From: Cristatella mucedo
Lineage: Eukaryota > Bryozoa > Phylactolaemata > Cristatellidae
Length of the DNA: 64,000 nucleotides
Reading direction: 5' to 3'
NCBI GenBank assembly: GCA_009760855.2
Contig: WPIO01000017.1
Coordinates: 3,340,501-3,404,500, forward strand
Each line of letters begins with the position of its first letter. Within the stretch, counting starts at the first letter, position 1. The position numbers were made by a program, and so were the translations under genes. The notes under the pieces were generated by a model. The model was not told where the DNA came from. It made no database searches and saw only the letters and a list, made by a program, of their open reading frames with translations. Below are positions 46,790 through 59,592 of this stretch, one piece after another.

Positions 46790-48716
46790 ACTTTCCACGG
46801 CCAATGCTGTGAGGTCTGACTTCCCAGATATTAAGGGCTCAGCCGAAAATTTTTCAGCCTTCTTTACTTTGCAAATGTGCACATTCATGCCTCCGTTAAG
46901 CCCACTCTGACTAAAGCAATCGCTGTTTCACAACCTGTGACCTTCCGTAAAAGGTTTTCCGAGGTTTCTGCAAGCGACGTGGCTACATTAACAAGGTCTA
47001 GCAAAAAGAGCTCGTCTCCTGAAGACCCTATACCTTCATCCCTGTGGTCTTCACTAGCAGACCAACTTAGCCCTACCATAACCAAGATTTTTAATACTTC
47101 TCTGGGAAAAGGGGTCGTCCCCAACTCCTTCAAATCGGCAATTGTTAGACCCATCCTTTAAAAGCCTGGATTAGACACAGAGGTTCTAGCAAACTATCGC
47201 CCAGTTTCCCTTCTTCCTTTCTTGTCAAAGATTCTTGAAAACATTGTTGCTAAGCAGGTTTTTGAACATATTAAAAATAATGAAGCGTCAGAAACATTTC
47301 AATCAGGGTTCAAGAGACAGCACTCAACTGAAATTGCTCTCCTCAGTGTAAAAAAATGACATTCTACGTGGCAACGACAACGGGAATGTGACTGCCCTAG
47401 CTCTGCTAGATCTGCCTGCTGCCTTCGACACTATTAATCACGAAGTTTTGCTTGAACGATTGAGAACAACGATCGGTCTGGCAGACAAAGCACTGGCGTG
47501 GTTTAAATCATTCTTGTCTGATCGTGTTCAATCCGTGTCGTGTGGGGGTCAGGTCTCAGACACGAGAAGGGTCACCTATGGAGTCTCTCAAGGGTCTGTA
47601 CTCGGTCCCTTGCTGTTCTCCATTTATACGCAACTTCTGGGAAAAGTGATTAAGGCCCATGGAATAGGATATCACTTTTATGCTGACGATCCTCAGCTGT
47701 GTTCGTTATTTAAACCGTCGGAATCTGCTGCAGCAACTGAGAAACGGAATGCTTGCCTTGCCGATATTCGATCCTGGATGTCGGTAAACTTCCTGAAATT
47801 AAATGATGATAAAACCGAACTGCCGCTCATAGGATACCCTCAGCGTGTGGCTGGATTAAAAGGCTTTGCCGTTCTAATAGGTGATGCTATTGTGCGACCC
47901 TCACCACGTGCTCAAAATTTAGGTGTCGTGTTCGACAGCTGCCTCAATTTCAAAAGCTTCATTCAGAAGACTGCCTCTACAGCTAGCCATCACATCCGAT
48001 CCCTGTCCAAGATTAGGAGCTGTCTCCCCCGGTGGCTTGTAAAAAATTTAACTAGCTCTCTAGTTCTGTCTCGGCTTGATTGTAATTCCATTTTGGCTGG
48101 GCTGCCAAAGAAAGCTATTATGCCACTGCAGCTGACTATGAATTTGGCTGCCAGGCTAGTCTTCAAGTCCAAGAGGTTTGAGCACGTGTCTCCTTTGCTT
48201 ATAGAGCTACGATGGATGCCGGTTGAGCAACGGATACAGAGTAAAGTTCTTACCCTGACCCACAAGGCCCGCCACGGCTTGGCTCCTTCGTATCTAGATG
48301 AACTGCTGCATCAGTTTCAGCCGGTTCGCGCCCTCAGGTCCTGTGTGGACAATCAATTAGCTGTTCCATTCCTCCGCTTAAAGACAGTTGGCGACAGAAG
48401 CTTTAGCTCTGCAGGTCCTAGAAATCGCTTCCACAATTCTTAGGCAACGACAACTACTCTCCTACTGCCGACTATGGCTCATCCTTTTCAGCGGTCCTGA
48501 GCTGCTACTTCCATGCTACTCACTACCTCAACTGCTCTCCTGACTCTGCTATGCTTCCCACTTTCTCTTTTTTTGTGTGAGACGAAGTCTGTTGGGTACC
48601 GAATGGTACCGAAAGCCGCTTAGGCTGTGAGTGCTCGATACAAAACTCTGATGCGTAACACCCACATGGTCTTTATGACTTTGTGGAGTTACAGACGGAG
48701 GTACATTACATTACAT
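46790..48716 (+). mobile_element. LINE family 1, longest RT copy in the window
   Basis: A 94-codon frame (46877-47161: TLTKAIAVSQPVTFRKRFSE to NSFKSAIVRPIL) precedes the RT core and ends in TAA, and the same frame goes on to NYRPVSLLPFLSKILENIVA and FQSGFKRQHSTEIALLSV. A frameshift in an A-run near 47350 then shifts to the 351-codon frame 47388-48443: [52 protein letters not shown] (YADD kept) and the LTHKARHGLAPSYLDELLHQ C-terminus. The tail is (ACATT)n at 48700-48716. It is a CR1/L2-clade LINE, 5' truncated, with one stop and one frameshift. Confidence 0.9.
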
Positions 48717-50195
48717 TAATGTCTTATAAACTGTTTAGGGTCCAACTGGCATGAATTCAGCGGATGAAAACAAAGCCCTGGTTTTTTTCAAGCTTCCGGG
48801 TGAAAACTCGAAGGAATTCTTTGAAATTGACTAGATCTGCATCATACCCCAATTTCTTTAAACGACGTTCAAGTCTGCGCTTAATAGGATGTATCTTTAG
48901 GAGTTTGTTTGTTAATTGAAAGGAATCTCCACGACTTTGTACACGGTTAAAATGAACGGGAGCATGCTTGTCAAGAGCACTCCCGAGTGTCATGTTCATC
49001 GCATCAGTGAGGGTATCGAGGCTGCCGCTCGAGTCTGAATGCAGATCAAGAAGACCTGCATCCCAAACAGATTTCAAGAACTTGTCTATGTCAATGCTTT
49101 GTAAGTTACGTCGTTTGACAAGTTCGACATTACCCTGTACGTACAAGGAAGCAGGAATAGTAAACGAGGCCGAACAATGATCCGAGAGGGTCAGTGGGCA
49201 CACCACAAGGTCAGTGGGGAGGACAACCTTAGTGACCACGAGATTTAGAATGTGGCCAGCGACGTGGGTGGTATGATTAACGTGTTGGACCAAACCAAAA
49301 TTCTCCAGACAGTCAAGAAATGAGCGGACCTGGCTGTTGCTAGGGTTGTCAACGTGAATATTGAAGTCTCCTACAATCACTAACAGCCTGTCATACACAT
49401 ATATTTTAGCGAGGAACTCTGAAAACTCTCCTCTATAAACAATTTTAGACTGACAGAAGGAGGCCGGTAAATCTCAGCAGTTAGAGGCATTATCTTTGAT
49501 GAAGACCTGATTGCAACCGATTCAAACGATTGCCCATGTGAAAAACTGCACATCTTATATTCAAACGATTTGCAAACAACAATTGCAACCCCGCCACCAA
49601 CCTTGTCAGAGCGCCTGGACTGGAAGAATCAGAACCCGGGTGGAGTGGTGTCAGAAATACAGCAACACGAACAAGGCGTCATCCTAGTTTCGGTAAGCAG
49701 AAATGCATCTAACTTCTCCTGGATCACCTGATCGCGGATAAGTAACCCCTTGGTTTTTAGCGAGCGGACATTTAGTCGGTGGAATTTAGGAGGCTGTCCA
49801 TCAATTGGGGACGGCAATGAAGTGGCTTGTATTCACGTCGGCGTGTATCCGGCCCGGCGGACGCGGGCCCTTCGAATTTGGATTGGACTTTAGTAACGGC
49901 CGCCGGTCGACGTTTCACAACGTGCTGAGCTACGGCGGGTGGGCTACTACTGCAACAAGTACTATTCAGCGCTTTAAACTTACGGGTCTTAGGTTTGATA
50001 GCCGAGCTTTTGATAGGGCGAACGCAGGATGCAGGAAGGTTCTCACTGACCTGCCGGAGAAGGCCCGCCGGTAGGTATCGACTAATGGAGACATCGAACC
50101 TTATACTAAGCAGGTCCTGTTTTGTGTAGCACATCCGAGGACAGCTCATAAATAATATCCCTTGACCTTGACGAAATTTAAAAAGAAGGAACAAC
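48717..50195 (-). mobile_element. LINE 5' part: N-terminal region and endonuclease domain
   Basis: Read on the - strand there is an N-terminal segment (50194-49772) with MCYTKQDLLSIRF, then PPKFHRLNVRSLKTKGLLIR and KLDAFLLTETRMTP (the catalytic TET block), GGGVAIV-like, and a 213-codon frame (49398-48757) with VGDFNIHVDNP and CPLTLSDHCSASF, the GDFN and SDH catalytic blocks of AP-endonuclease. It stops just before the RT region, where the + strand LINE's tail abuts. One or two frame breaks remain. Confidence 0.85.
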
Positions 50196-50300
50196 GAATT
50201 TGATTATCACAGCATTTAGTGGGTCCATATGATTAGTCCTCTGTGTGCGTATGCGTTGATATACTGTACAAGCTGTAAGCACTATGTGGCTACTGGACAG
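50150..50300 (+). mobile_element. LINE family 2 3' sliver
   Basis: It reads LTLTKFKKKEQRI-like sequence and then TCACAGCATTTAGTGGGTCC, the family 2 C-terminal end and start of its 3' UTR. Confidence 0.55.
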
Positions 50301-50499
50301 ACGCTGGCTGGCCTATTATTACTGTGTCTATACATTTTGCCTCCTACCCACCACCGCCCAAAGAAGCCGAGCTTTTCAACTCGGTGCCAGGAGCTCATAG
50401 AAGCGTGAGTCCTAAGCAGGCAGCCTCTCTGGCCTCTCTGGTACGGTACTGGTCTGGTATGGTATCTGGCGGTGGTACGCTGAGCGGAGTCACGCCATG

Positions 50500-53130
50500 C
50501 CTAAACTCCCAGTCGGCGGTCCTTCAAACCTCACCCCCGCCGCCGCCTCCTTTTCATGCTGGTGAGCGCCACCGCGATTGTGCTAACAGACGCGCTATCT
50601 GCGAAAGCGATTGCACGATACCTCCCTCTCAAGGCTACATCTACTCTTACGCCGGAGAGGCTGGATCGCAGTGGGCTATTGTTCTGCAGATGCTACGATA
50701 GTGGGTTCGGTTGCAGGCCAGGGTCCAACTGAGCCAATAACTGGCTCTATCTAATCTACGGTCATTCTCGTACGGTCGAGTCGTCTGATATTTACGCCGG
50801 CGAAACGGTAGGCCAGAAAATAACCCAGCCCGGAGTATACCCGGAGTTAAAATGGTCAAGGCCAGTCTATGCCCCGGAGGTATATTATGGCCTAGGCACC
50901 TTTCTACTCCAGGTTTCAAACGGCCTAGGCCACTGTATACCCGGGGTGTAAAATAAACTAGGGACTACACCAAACTATACCTATTCAGGCCAGAATATAG
51001 AAGATTTAAAAGATGACCCGGAGCACGGAATTTTCTAACTATAACTAACTCTTTTACTTAGTGTTGATTTTGTGCGGCAATAATCCAAACAGATAACATT
51101 CGCAACGAATTTCCGCTGATATTCGACACAGAATCTGTGCCGATATCTAAAAAGCGTAGATATGAAAGTAGCTTTTTTAATTGACCAATTAAAGCAGTTT
51201 AAGAAGCCGTCGAAGCTGTGGTACCGGGCTAGACCACTTGTACGAACAGAATGTGGAGTGAAATTTCCTACTCTAGGTACTAATCAGCAAAAGGAACGAT
51301 CGCCAAGATGATCTCAACACATGAGCATTCGCAAACTCAATTAATGGCTCAAATAGGTAGGAGGGCACTGAGCTATTGCGGGTCTTGAATTTTTACGTGT
51401 CCGAATTTTTGGTTCCATTTTTTAATAGGTAACCAGTCAAGTTGTGTAAGAAGAGGCGTGGCATGGCATGATCGTCTAGCTTTATAGACAAGTGGTGCAC
51501 CCTTGTTCGTGGCAAGTTCAAATTGAAGCAATTAAGAATTCGTCGGCGCGAGGTCATGCGACACATCAATCGTGTCAATGATCGACACTTAGGTCGTAGC
51601 TACAGACAGCCAGAGGCCGTCCTCACTTACCTGCTCCTTAGACCAGCCCTTAACTGCTCGTTGCCCTTCTCCTGCTAATCTCTACTCTACGCCGGCTGCT
51701 GTCAAAAAGCATTAACTTGGTGACAACATCAACAGTGCCAGCAGCGGCATTGTCGTTACAAGTTACAAGGGCGCCTGCACGAAGAGAAGCAGCGAGTTCC
51801 AGCAGCCTCCGGGTCCTACTGAGCAGAAGGCTCGATTGCCTACGCTCTTAATTTGAATGATGGGACACGTACAACTCGAGTTGAGCTAACAAATATGAGC
51901 TGAAGCAAAAGATAAACTTGGAAAAAAGCTTGCGATTTTGTGGATTTACCGCCGAACAGCGAAAATCCCGCTTCAGCAGCAGGCGACACCGGCGGAGCCC
52001 CTTGCAACCGAAAAGTGAATCCTGGGTTTTCAAAACTCGTTGTTAAATTGAGGTCCTTTCAGAGTTGCGTTTTATGTACATGTCTCGTCGTCAGTAATGG
52101 CGCAGAGTCACGATGTCTAGTTGCATCGCTATGCCAGAGCATTTCTTACAGCTACACACGGCGTGAGAGCTTTCGGTGTGCATATGGTAGACCAACATTC
52201 CGACTTAAGAAACAATTTGTAGAAAAGACGGGTGAGAGATCGGAGTAATGAGTACTTTTAGAACGGGGATAGCATAGAATGAGATGCCAGGGTCGGCGCT
52301 GGTGCTGATTCTTTTACCCATCACGTAAAGATTTATGTGCGCATTGCTCAATTTTATTAATATGACGGGTTATAATTTGGCCTAAAGGGGCATAGATGTG
52401 GGGGCTCGAGTGCGACAGCGGTGGCGGCGCTGCGAAGACTAGCACGAATGACGATGCGACGAATGACGCACGCACTAACGAGTCGTGGACGTGACGACGA
52501 CGGCTGCATTACACGCAGGCGACGCTGGCGGGCGAGCGTATATAGTATTGTTGTAGCCGCCGTGTAAGCTGCTTCGGAGCGAAAGAAGACAAGATTCAGT
52601 GAGAGAAGAAAAGTGCGAGTGTATATAGCGCATACATAGGCCGATGGACAAGTAGAAAGTAGCTTGCAGCAGGCAGGGGCGTTCCTGGGATACTGTGCTC
52701 CCGGGACGAACTACACAGACGGGGCCCCTCAACCAATACTAGACACCCATTTAGACACGTCCTGCCCTTCTGATGCAGATCACCCGATCCAGTGCCCGGG
52801 GACATACGCCCCCTGCCCTATCCGTCGGTACGCCTCTGGCAGCAAGGCTAGTGGGTTCATACGACCCAGTTGGCCCAGCGAAACTAAATCTCACTTGGTC
52901 AGCCGATACGGCAAGACTGCAGCGCCTAATGAGCTGATACTCAGCGCGCCTGTCGGTCGGGCGAAGTGGTGAGTCTGACTTAGGGCGGAACAACGTTGCT
53001 GCAAGGCCGGAACGTATAAAGTGGCCTAGGCCATAATATACGTGCGGGGTGCAAAGTAGCCTAGGCAATTTTAAACCTCGGATATACTCCGGCCGGGTGT
53101 TGTACTATAGCCTGTTACACCGGGATAACT
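50500..53130. repeat. GC-rich repeat family with GGCCTAGGCC palindromes at both sides
   Basis: Similar blocks occur at about 50690-51010 and 52850-53130. Both carry a GTGGGTTC..CCCAGTTGG or AACTGAGCC-like motif followed by units such as GGCCTAGGCCA, TATACCCGGGGTG and GTAAAATAAACTAGG. The exact 10-bp palindrome GGCCTAGGCC appears in each (about 50921 and 53023). Between them is ordinary sequence without a transposase frame. They could be the ends of one nonautonomous DNA transposon or two copies of a shorter repeat. Confidence 0.45.
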
Positions 53131-53512
53131 GGCCAGCCAAGCTTTAAAGAATGAGCCCTAGGCCCTGGGCATCATAGAGACTTTTGTTCTCTGCAGCCTA
53201 CCTGATCAGCCATTCTATCAGATCTATTACGTGTGGATTGCAAGGTCAGCTTGTATTCCTTCTCGCGGTTGTGTGGGTAGGCTGGTGAATGCACCAGCGA
53301 GACGCCCGCTTCGGAGCAGACTGGTGCGGTTTAGGCTGGCACGGCCGAGAGATGTATGGCCTGTCAATGCAAGAAAGCTGCTGCCATAAATAGCCGACAC
53401 GTTACCAAAGGCAGCGCTGTCACTTGTCTCCTCCAAACCGCCATTACTTAGCCTCGTGCCAGACGGGCAAAAGGCTAAGCTAAGGCTAAGGTGACCACAG
53501 AAATTCGTGGTG

Positions 53513-53560
53513 TGTGTGTGCGCGTGTGTGTGTGTGTGTGTACGTACGTGCGTGCGTGTG
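53513..53560. repeat. (GT)n/GTGC microsatellite
   Basis: A GT run is interrupted by CGCG and ends in ACGTACGTGCGTGCG. Confidence 0.9.
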
Positions 53561-53869
53561 ATCGCTACGTTTAGATCAAGGGAATGCAGTTTGTGTTCCT
53601 GCTGACGGATCGACTCTCTACCAAGGCATCTATGGTGGACCGCCTGAGCCGCTCCTTAATCGCCCTTGCAAGCAGCTAGTCTTCGGCGCTGCCATTGACG
53701 GACGTGGTATGCGGAGGCCATTACGCGGGGTTAATATGGATTGGGTGGGGATTTAAGTAGACGACCGATAGGGTCAAAAAGGGAAGAGGATTGAGCTGCA
53801 GAATGTGGACCTGCTCGGTTGACGTCTAGGTTTGGTGGCAGGCTTGTTGGCAGTTCTCTTCTTGTACAG

Positions 53870-55245
53870 TGAGAATGCAGCATTGTAAATATGTCAGCAG
53901 CATTCGACACCGCTGAGTGCCATATACTTCTGAAGCGTCTCTCCACACTCCTAGAAGTCGCCGGCGCAGTGCGAGACGGAGTAAGCAGCAGCGATTGTAT
54001 CTCCGTGCGGGATGTGAGAGTGAAGATACGAACGGCTGTAGGTTATCTAGGCAGCTGGTAATGTATGGGGTGCCACAGGGTTGGATATTAGGCGGCCGTC
54101 TTTTCACAATCTATACTATCCTTCCGACCAATGTCGTCGCCAAACACAGTCTTGCTTCTCATTTCTACGCCGGCAACACCCCGTTCTACCCATCCTCTTA
54201 CTCGTCTAAGCCTTGCTTCTCATCCTACTGCGTGCATCGAAGACATTCAATAAAGAAGACATTTTATTGATTCCTCTGACCTACCTGGAGCTTTACGACG
54301 ATGAGCCTAACCTAATGTAATGTAATGTATCTTCGTCTGTAACTCCACAAAGTCATAAAGACCACGTGGGTGTTACGCAGGAGAGCTTCGTATAGCGCAC
54401 TCACAGGCTAAGCGGCTTTCGGTACGCATTCGGTAGCCAACAGACTTCGTCTCACGCAACAAAGAGAAAGTGGGAAGCATAGCAGGGTCAGGAGATCAGT
54501 TGAGGTAGTGAGTAGAATAGAAGTAGCAGCACAGGACCGCTGAAAAGGATGTGCCATAGTCGGCAGTAGGAGAGTAGTTGTCGTTTCGTAAGAATTGTGG
54601 AAGCGAGTTCCACAGTCTAGGACCTAATACAGCTATAGGCAAATCTAGTTTCCACTAAACGTTGGCGGACCCAACTCCCGTACTGGCGGTTTCTAATCTA
54701 GACATTGTATTCCAAAATGAAATGTTATTAGATGAGCACATTACCTCCTACCACTAATCCTACTTTAGCTGACGAGCATTGCCAACGTCAGGGCCTAATT
54801 AAATAAGAGTGTGTCAGCCAAACTATCTAGTGCATTGATGAGATGGCCTCATGATTATAGCAACTCCCTTTATTCAGGACTCATGGCCTGTGCCCTTAAT
54901 CGTCTGCGACTGGTGCAAAAGTCCGAGGCTCATCTAGTCTGTCGTCACCGTCGTAGCTGCGACAGCACACCACTTCTCTCTGAGCTGTAATAGCTACCCG
55001 TTAAGCGTTTAATCGATTTCACAGTCCTCAGTCTGGCTTACAGGTCACTTCACTCACTGGCACGAGCTCAGAAATTCGACGTTCCGGTCAACTCACTGCC
55101 CCCCTTACTAAATGGAAATGTTTGGTGATCGAGCCTTCAGATCAGGTGTAACGAAAGTGTGGAACTTGTATCTTCTACGATCTCTAGCTGCATTGACCTT
55201 GCATTGACCTTTAAGTCTCATCAAAAGATGCATCTGCTCTGATCG
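53870..55245 (+). mobile_element. LINE family 2-like RT copy split by a family 1 insertion
   Basis: 53880-54265 (+) reads MSAAFDTAECHILLKRLSTL and YGVPQGWILGGRLFTIYT-like sequence, and HFYAGNTPFYPSS (YADD altered to YAGN). From 54640 it resumes with TVSNLDIVFQNEMLLDEHIT-like sequence, then GLMACALNRLRLVQKSEAHL and a C-terminal end near 55245. The interruption is the family 1 fragment at 54303-54640. Confidence 0.65.
54303..54640 (-). mobile_element. LINE family 1 3' end with (ATTAC)n tail, inserted in another LINE
   Basis: The tail TAATGTAATGTAATGTA lies at 54314-54330. It is followed by CTTCGTCTGTAACTCC, GCGGCTTTCGGTACGC and CACAGTCTAGGACC in reversed order. The host LINE continues on each side. 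Confidence 0.8.
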
Positions 55246-56049
55246 GCTTCCCTTTCGCCTCTTAGCGAGGAGCTTGACCGGTTTCTTTTTTGCGCTATGC
55301 TAGCGTGCGTACCTGTGCATGAATTCAGTTACAGACACTAGGTCTTAATAATAGGTACCCATGAGGATTTCCAAGCGTACTTTAGTATGCTGGCCTAAGC
55401 ACGATAATTGTTTGCTATTTCATACTTGATACCGTCCCGATCACTTATCCTCTATTATTGATTCCCTTGCACCCAGCTGTAAAGCACCTCAATGAATATT
55501 GGGCGTATATATTATATATCCGTATATATTGGGCTCTCTTAAGATGTCCAACTAACGACGTATAAATTAAATTATTAAACTTCTTATTTGATTGGAGCTG
55601 AGTTAGGCACCAAGAAATGAGCAGATAAGTAAGAAGCGTAAGGCTGTAGCAGGCGCTAAGAAGCATAAACGGACATAGATTGACTGGTGGTGAGAAAGTT
55701 AACATGGCTGGAGAGAAGCGTTTAAAGCGTTACAGCATGGAGGAGTAGTAGAAGAACTGCAGTACTCGTATATTATTGGAGGATGAAAATCTAGAGAGCC
55801 TCAATTATACCAGTTGCTCAAATATTCAACTTGTAATCTGAACTAGCAAATCAATCACCCTACCGAGTACAATCTCATACCCTGCGGAGCACTTTTTTCT
55901 TACATATATTATATCTTTTTATTTGGTGGCAAGTGAATTTCCGAATTGCTTATTACTCAAACTTATAGGAAATGGCCATTAGTCCTCTCGCAGAAACTTT
56001 TTGTGTGACCAGAATGTATTTTTTAACGATTTCTTTATAGAACACTGAA
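55246..56049. other. Intergenic, AT-rich, nothing recognised
   Basis: No features can be supported. Confidence 0.4.
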
Positions 56050-56900
56050 TATATTCCCATCTATAACTCCACATAGCAACGACGACTAAGTGGCTGTGAC
56101 GCCGAAAATTTGGCTGAAAGCCAATTAATTCCTAAGCGGCCAAGGATGTGCATACAGTAGCTCAAAGATTTTATCTCACACACTAAAGAGAACGTGAGAA
56201 GCGTAGCTGACTTCGAAGGCCAGTGGATTAAGTGAGCAGAATTGGAGTAATGTATAATCACACGACGGCTGGAAAAAATTTGCCTATCAGCAGCAGTTGT
56301 TGATATTTTATTCTCTGAGAATTTTGGAAGTGCGTTACAAAATCGATGAACAGCAGAGCAAAAGCCTCTGCTGGCAACGGACACTGAGCGAAGGAATGAA
56401 ACGGCTAATTGATCATCTATAAAGGGCCTGAGGGCACGATGAGGCTGAAACTAGTGCAGCAGTTCAGATAGATATGGAGAAGCCAAGCTGTGGCTCGCCT
56501 TGTGGGTCAGAGTAAGAACTTTGCTCCCTATCCATCGTGGTGAGCCGTAATGGCGCACTAGGTAAGGTGGTTGCTTTTCACGACCTCGGCCCCGAGGTCG
56601 TGGGTTCAAATCCTGCCGTGGGCGATCCTGTATCGCTACAGCAAGCGGTGGTGATAGCCGTAAAGGCTCTTCTGTCTCTGTACAAAAAGAGACTGTTAAA
56701 TCAGCTAGTACTTATTTGTTTTATTTATCCATCGTCGGGAGCCATCCTAGCTTTGACAGCGAAAGAGACTCTTGGCTGAACTTCTCTGATTCGTGGATAA
56801 AACTGTATGCTAAGGTTTGGCGGCTTTTTGTGTAGCCCAGCTAAACTGAATTACAGTAGTCCATCCTTAGCAGACCCATTGAGTTAGACAAATCTTTAGC
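56050..56900 (-). mobile_element. LINE family 1, C-terminal part and 3' end, carrying a SINE
   Basis: 56050-56530 (-) carries diverged family 1 3' sequence, including SVASRGFCSAVHRFCNALPK, where other copies have GDRSFSSAGPR. It resumes after the SINE at 56736 with CATCCTAGCTTTGACAGCG and GGCTTTTTGTGTAGCCCAGC, matching the reversed SPLLKEL-to-AGLPKK region. It is one continuous old LINE that was later hit by the SINE. Confidence 0.75.
56539..56725 (+). mobile_element. tRNA-derived SINE, copy 6, with 10-bp target-site duplication
   Basis: This is the best copy. The A-box is TGGCGCACTAGGTAAGG, the dyad GACCTCGGCCCCGAGGTC and the B-box GGGTTCAAATCC. The body is GGGCGATCCTGTATCGC and GCAAGCGGTGGTGATAGCC, and the 3' end AAATCAGCTAGTACTT with a T-rich tail. 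It is flanked by TATCCATCGT at 56529-56538 and 56726-56735. The A- and B-box spacing fits a tRNA-derived Pol III promoter. The target is a family 1 LINE. Confidence 0.93.
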
Positions 56901-59344
56901 CAGCCACCGTGATAGATAGTATCTAACCTAATCTTAGACCTCAGGATTGAACGTGATGACTAGCCGTGCTTCTTCGTGAAGCTTTTAGACGCTAAAAAGT
57001 CATCAAAAAGCACGCTTAAATTTTGAACGCATGATGACGGTCACACTAATGCATCCCCAATTAGAAGAACAGAGTCTCCGGTCCAGCCGTTGAAGACAGA
57101 GTAATAGCAACAAGTTTGGAACAAATCCAAAAAATCCTAATTTGTTCTATTAAACTGTTTTTTCTTTTTTGTACTTTATCACTAGGGTGAATCGTGCTGC
57201 AATTAAAATTCATCAAATTTTCACACATAAAAGCGCAAAAGGTTCAGTATGTGACCACGCATCTTTAATGTTGACTTATGGACGTCGTTGAGGCTTAGTA
57301 TTTAGACTTCGTCTTAGCCAACTATCTATAGCAATTATTAATACTCTCCGTGTTCATACTATCAGTACTATAAATGGGATACAGAATAGAGCCTGAAGTC
57401 CTCGTGTTCCACTTAGTTCCAGCCACTTAAGTGAATGCGTACGTTCAATTCTTCGAGATGCTTGCACCGGGACGATGCAAGCATCCGATGGACGCGTTGG
57501 CCCGACATCTGCCGCCAATTAATCACGACACGGGCAAAAAAGGACTCCGTGAAAGCATCTCCTAAGATACCTCCTGGCCTTACTGTGCATATTTCGGCAT
57601 GTTTTCGGGGATGAGGACGAACGCTGGGTACTCCATTTCACGCGTGAGAATTGCAAAGATGCTCAGAAAGAGAAGATAGGAGATTGTTACTCGAAGTTCT
57701 ATGCTACGAAGCTGTTAGCCATAAGTAAAAGAAATTGATACAATAACAATTGCACTCATTATGTTATGATGTTAATTTATTAGTTTTAGGATTGCAGCGC
57801 AGGCTAAAGAGCTGTAAAGTCTACTATTCTGAGACCATTGGAGGAACCCGCTGACCAATTCAGAAATTGCTGCTTTTGCATAGTGGGCCCTTCTAGTTGA
57901 CTTCCAATCGGCTCCATAATCGGCACCTGCTATCACCTAACCAGATTTCTTTATCTACTGCCCTGCTTGCCACACTTGTTCCAAGCTCTCGGCAACCACT
58001 CCTCCTAACAGAGTTCCGCTATCTTCTGAAAATGCGGCAAATCAGGGCTCGCTGAAGACGTTGTAACCCAGCTGACAGTTTCATAAATTGAGCTTAGGAG
58101 AAAATGCCATATTCCCCCAACGAAAAGACCTCTTCGAGCAACTTGTTCAGAGATCTTGGTCTAAAAAACAGTCGAGAGCCGAGCTCGCGAAGTCTTCCCT
58201 GAAGCATTGAACTTTTTTTTGATGAAAGTGTGCAGGTCGCACTTTAACGGCAACAATATCACTCAAGCTTTCTCCGTCTTTTTAATTGCCCGTCGAGGCG
58301 GCCTCTGCTTCTAGCCCACAGTGACCAGTCAGTGTGAGGTAATAGGAATTGCAAGTACTCAGAGCGAGCAGCACCTCTTTATTGGCAGCTCCCCGTGAGT
58401 CTTGAGCCTTGAAAGCCACTCTGTACGGGAATCCGACTCTTCCTCTTTGGGCTCTCTCGGGTTCTTCGAGGATGATTGCGATGACGTCCGGACCTTGCTG
58501 ATCTTGCCTTGAGGTCGGGTGATGAGTTCAGCTAGGACGTCGTAGGACACGTGGACATTGTGGCGTTTTTCTCGCGCGTCTCCCCACAGACCGATTTCTC
58601 CTGATTTCCTACTATACTTGTCTCCATCGTATCTACTGGTATCGTTGGACAGCTGGAGTTGCTATCAGCGCAACCATAGGTGTGATTGGCAGCAGTGCGA
58701 AGCTTCGTCGCCGTGGTTTGGGTCTTTCTAGAAAATCCCAAGGTGATTAACTCTGTAGAGCTGGCTAGAACTATCAGAAGACCTGTGGCACAGTGTGCTG
58801 CTCCTTCAAAGTCCCAATCGTTGATAATCATCCGGATAAATTTTAGGAGAGAACGTGGGGCAAGAAGTCGGTGGAGCAAGACGAGAACTTCCATCGGGCT
58901 GCAATAGACTTTGAAAGGCTCCTGTCAAGGTTTAAGGGAATCAGGAGAAACTAATAAGACTACAGTACATACTGCCGTACATCCTGGAGATATTGTTCAC
59001 TGTGTGTAAATCTTGAAAAATACTCAGTTATAAAGCTGTTGTGATTGTCTTTGCACAACCTCAGTATTCATAAACGTTGCTTTTGATTTATTTTTTCAGA
59101 CTTAACGTGAACAAAAGGATACGAGTTCATCCTTTTTCTCAAAAGAAACTTTTTGTAATTTAAGATAGTGTAAATTCCAAAAAGCGAGGTCTTTGGGAGT
59201 AATGGCAATTTTTATACTGTTGAGGCAGTCTTATTTGCAAATGCTAACTATTCGGGTTAAAATGTGTTACGTTAAATAATCTGACACCTGAGTTGACCCA
59301 TGGTTGAGATGCTCACCTTTAATGACCACAGTCGAGTGCACAAG
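56901..59344. other. Intergenic, no recognised gene
   Basis: A 120-codon frame at 58532-58894 (-) and a 63-codon frame after it do not match any family I know. A short perfect hairpin, GATGCTTGCA / TGCAAGCATC, lies at about 57455-57485. Nothing else stands out. Confidence 0.35.
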
Positions 59345-59592
59345 CCTTATGGCACATGTAAAGCGCTAGTATAGAGATTAAGTTCTTTTAGGGCGCTGTA
59401 CAAATGAAATACTTTAACAGCTGTGTGGCCTGAGTGAAGCTGGCGAGTCCATACTCTGCCCGGTAAACGTCAGAATTGTTTTGTCCGGATCTCTTGGAAG
59501 CCCTGACCTCCAAACAAATCATAATAATAATACATAAGTGTAGCGCTCTAGGAGCACTTGATCTCCTTCTGGGCACTTTACATACGCTGCCA
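59345..59592. mobile_element. Two LINE 3' ends facing each other
   Basis: 59345-59402 (+) reads CACATGTAAAGCGCTAG then AGGGCGCTGTACAAATG. 59525-59592 (-) reads AATAATACATAAG, AGCGCTCTAGGAGCACTTGA and GGGCACTTTACATACGCTGC. Both are terminal motifs only, without body sequence. Confidence 0.55.

Noticed and set aside
58532-58894. 120-codon - strand frame with IINDWDFEG, considered as a chemoreceptor-like protein
   Set aside because: One weak motif only. There is no membrane topology or splice structure to support it.
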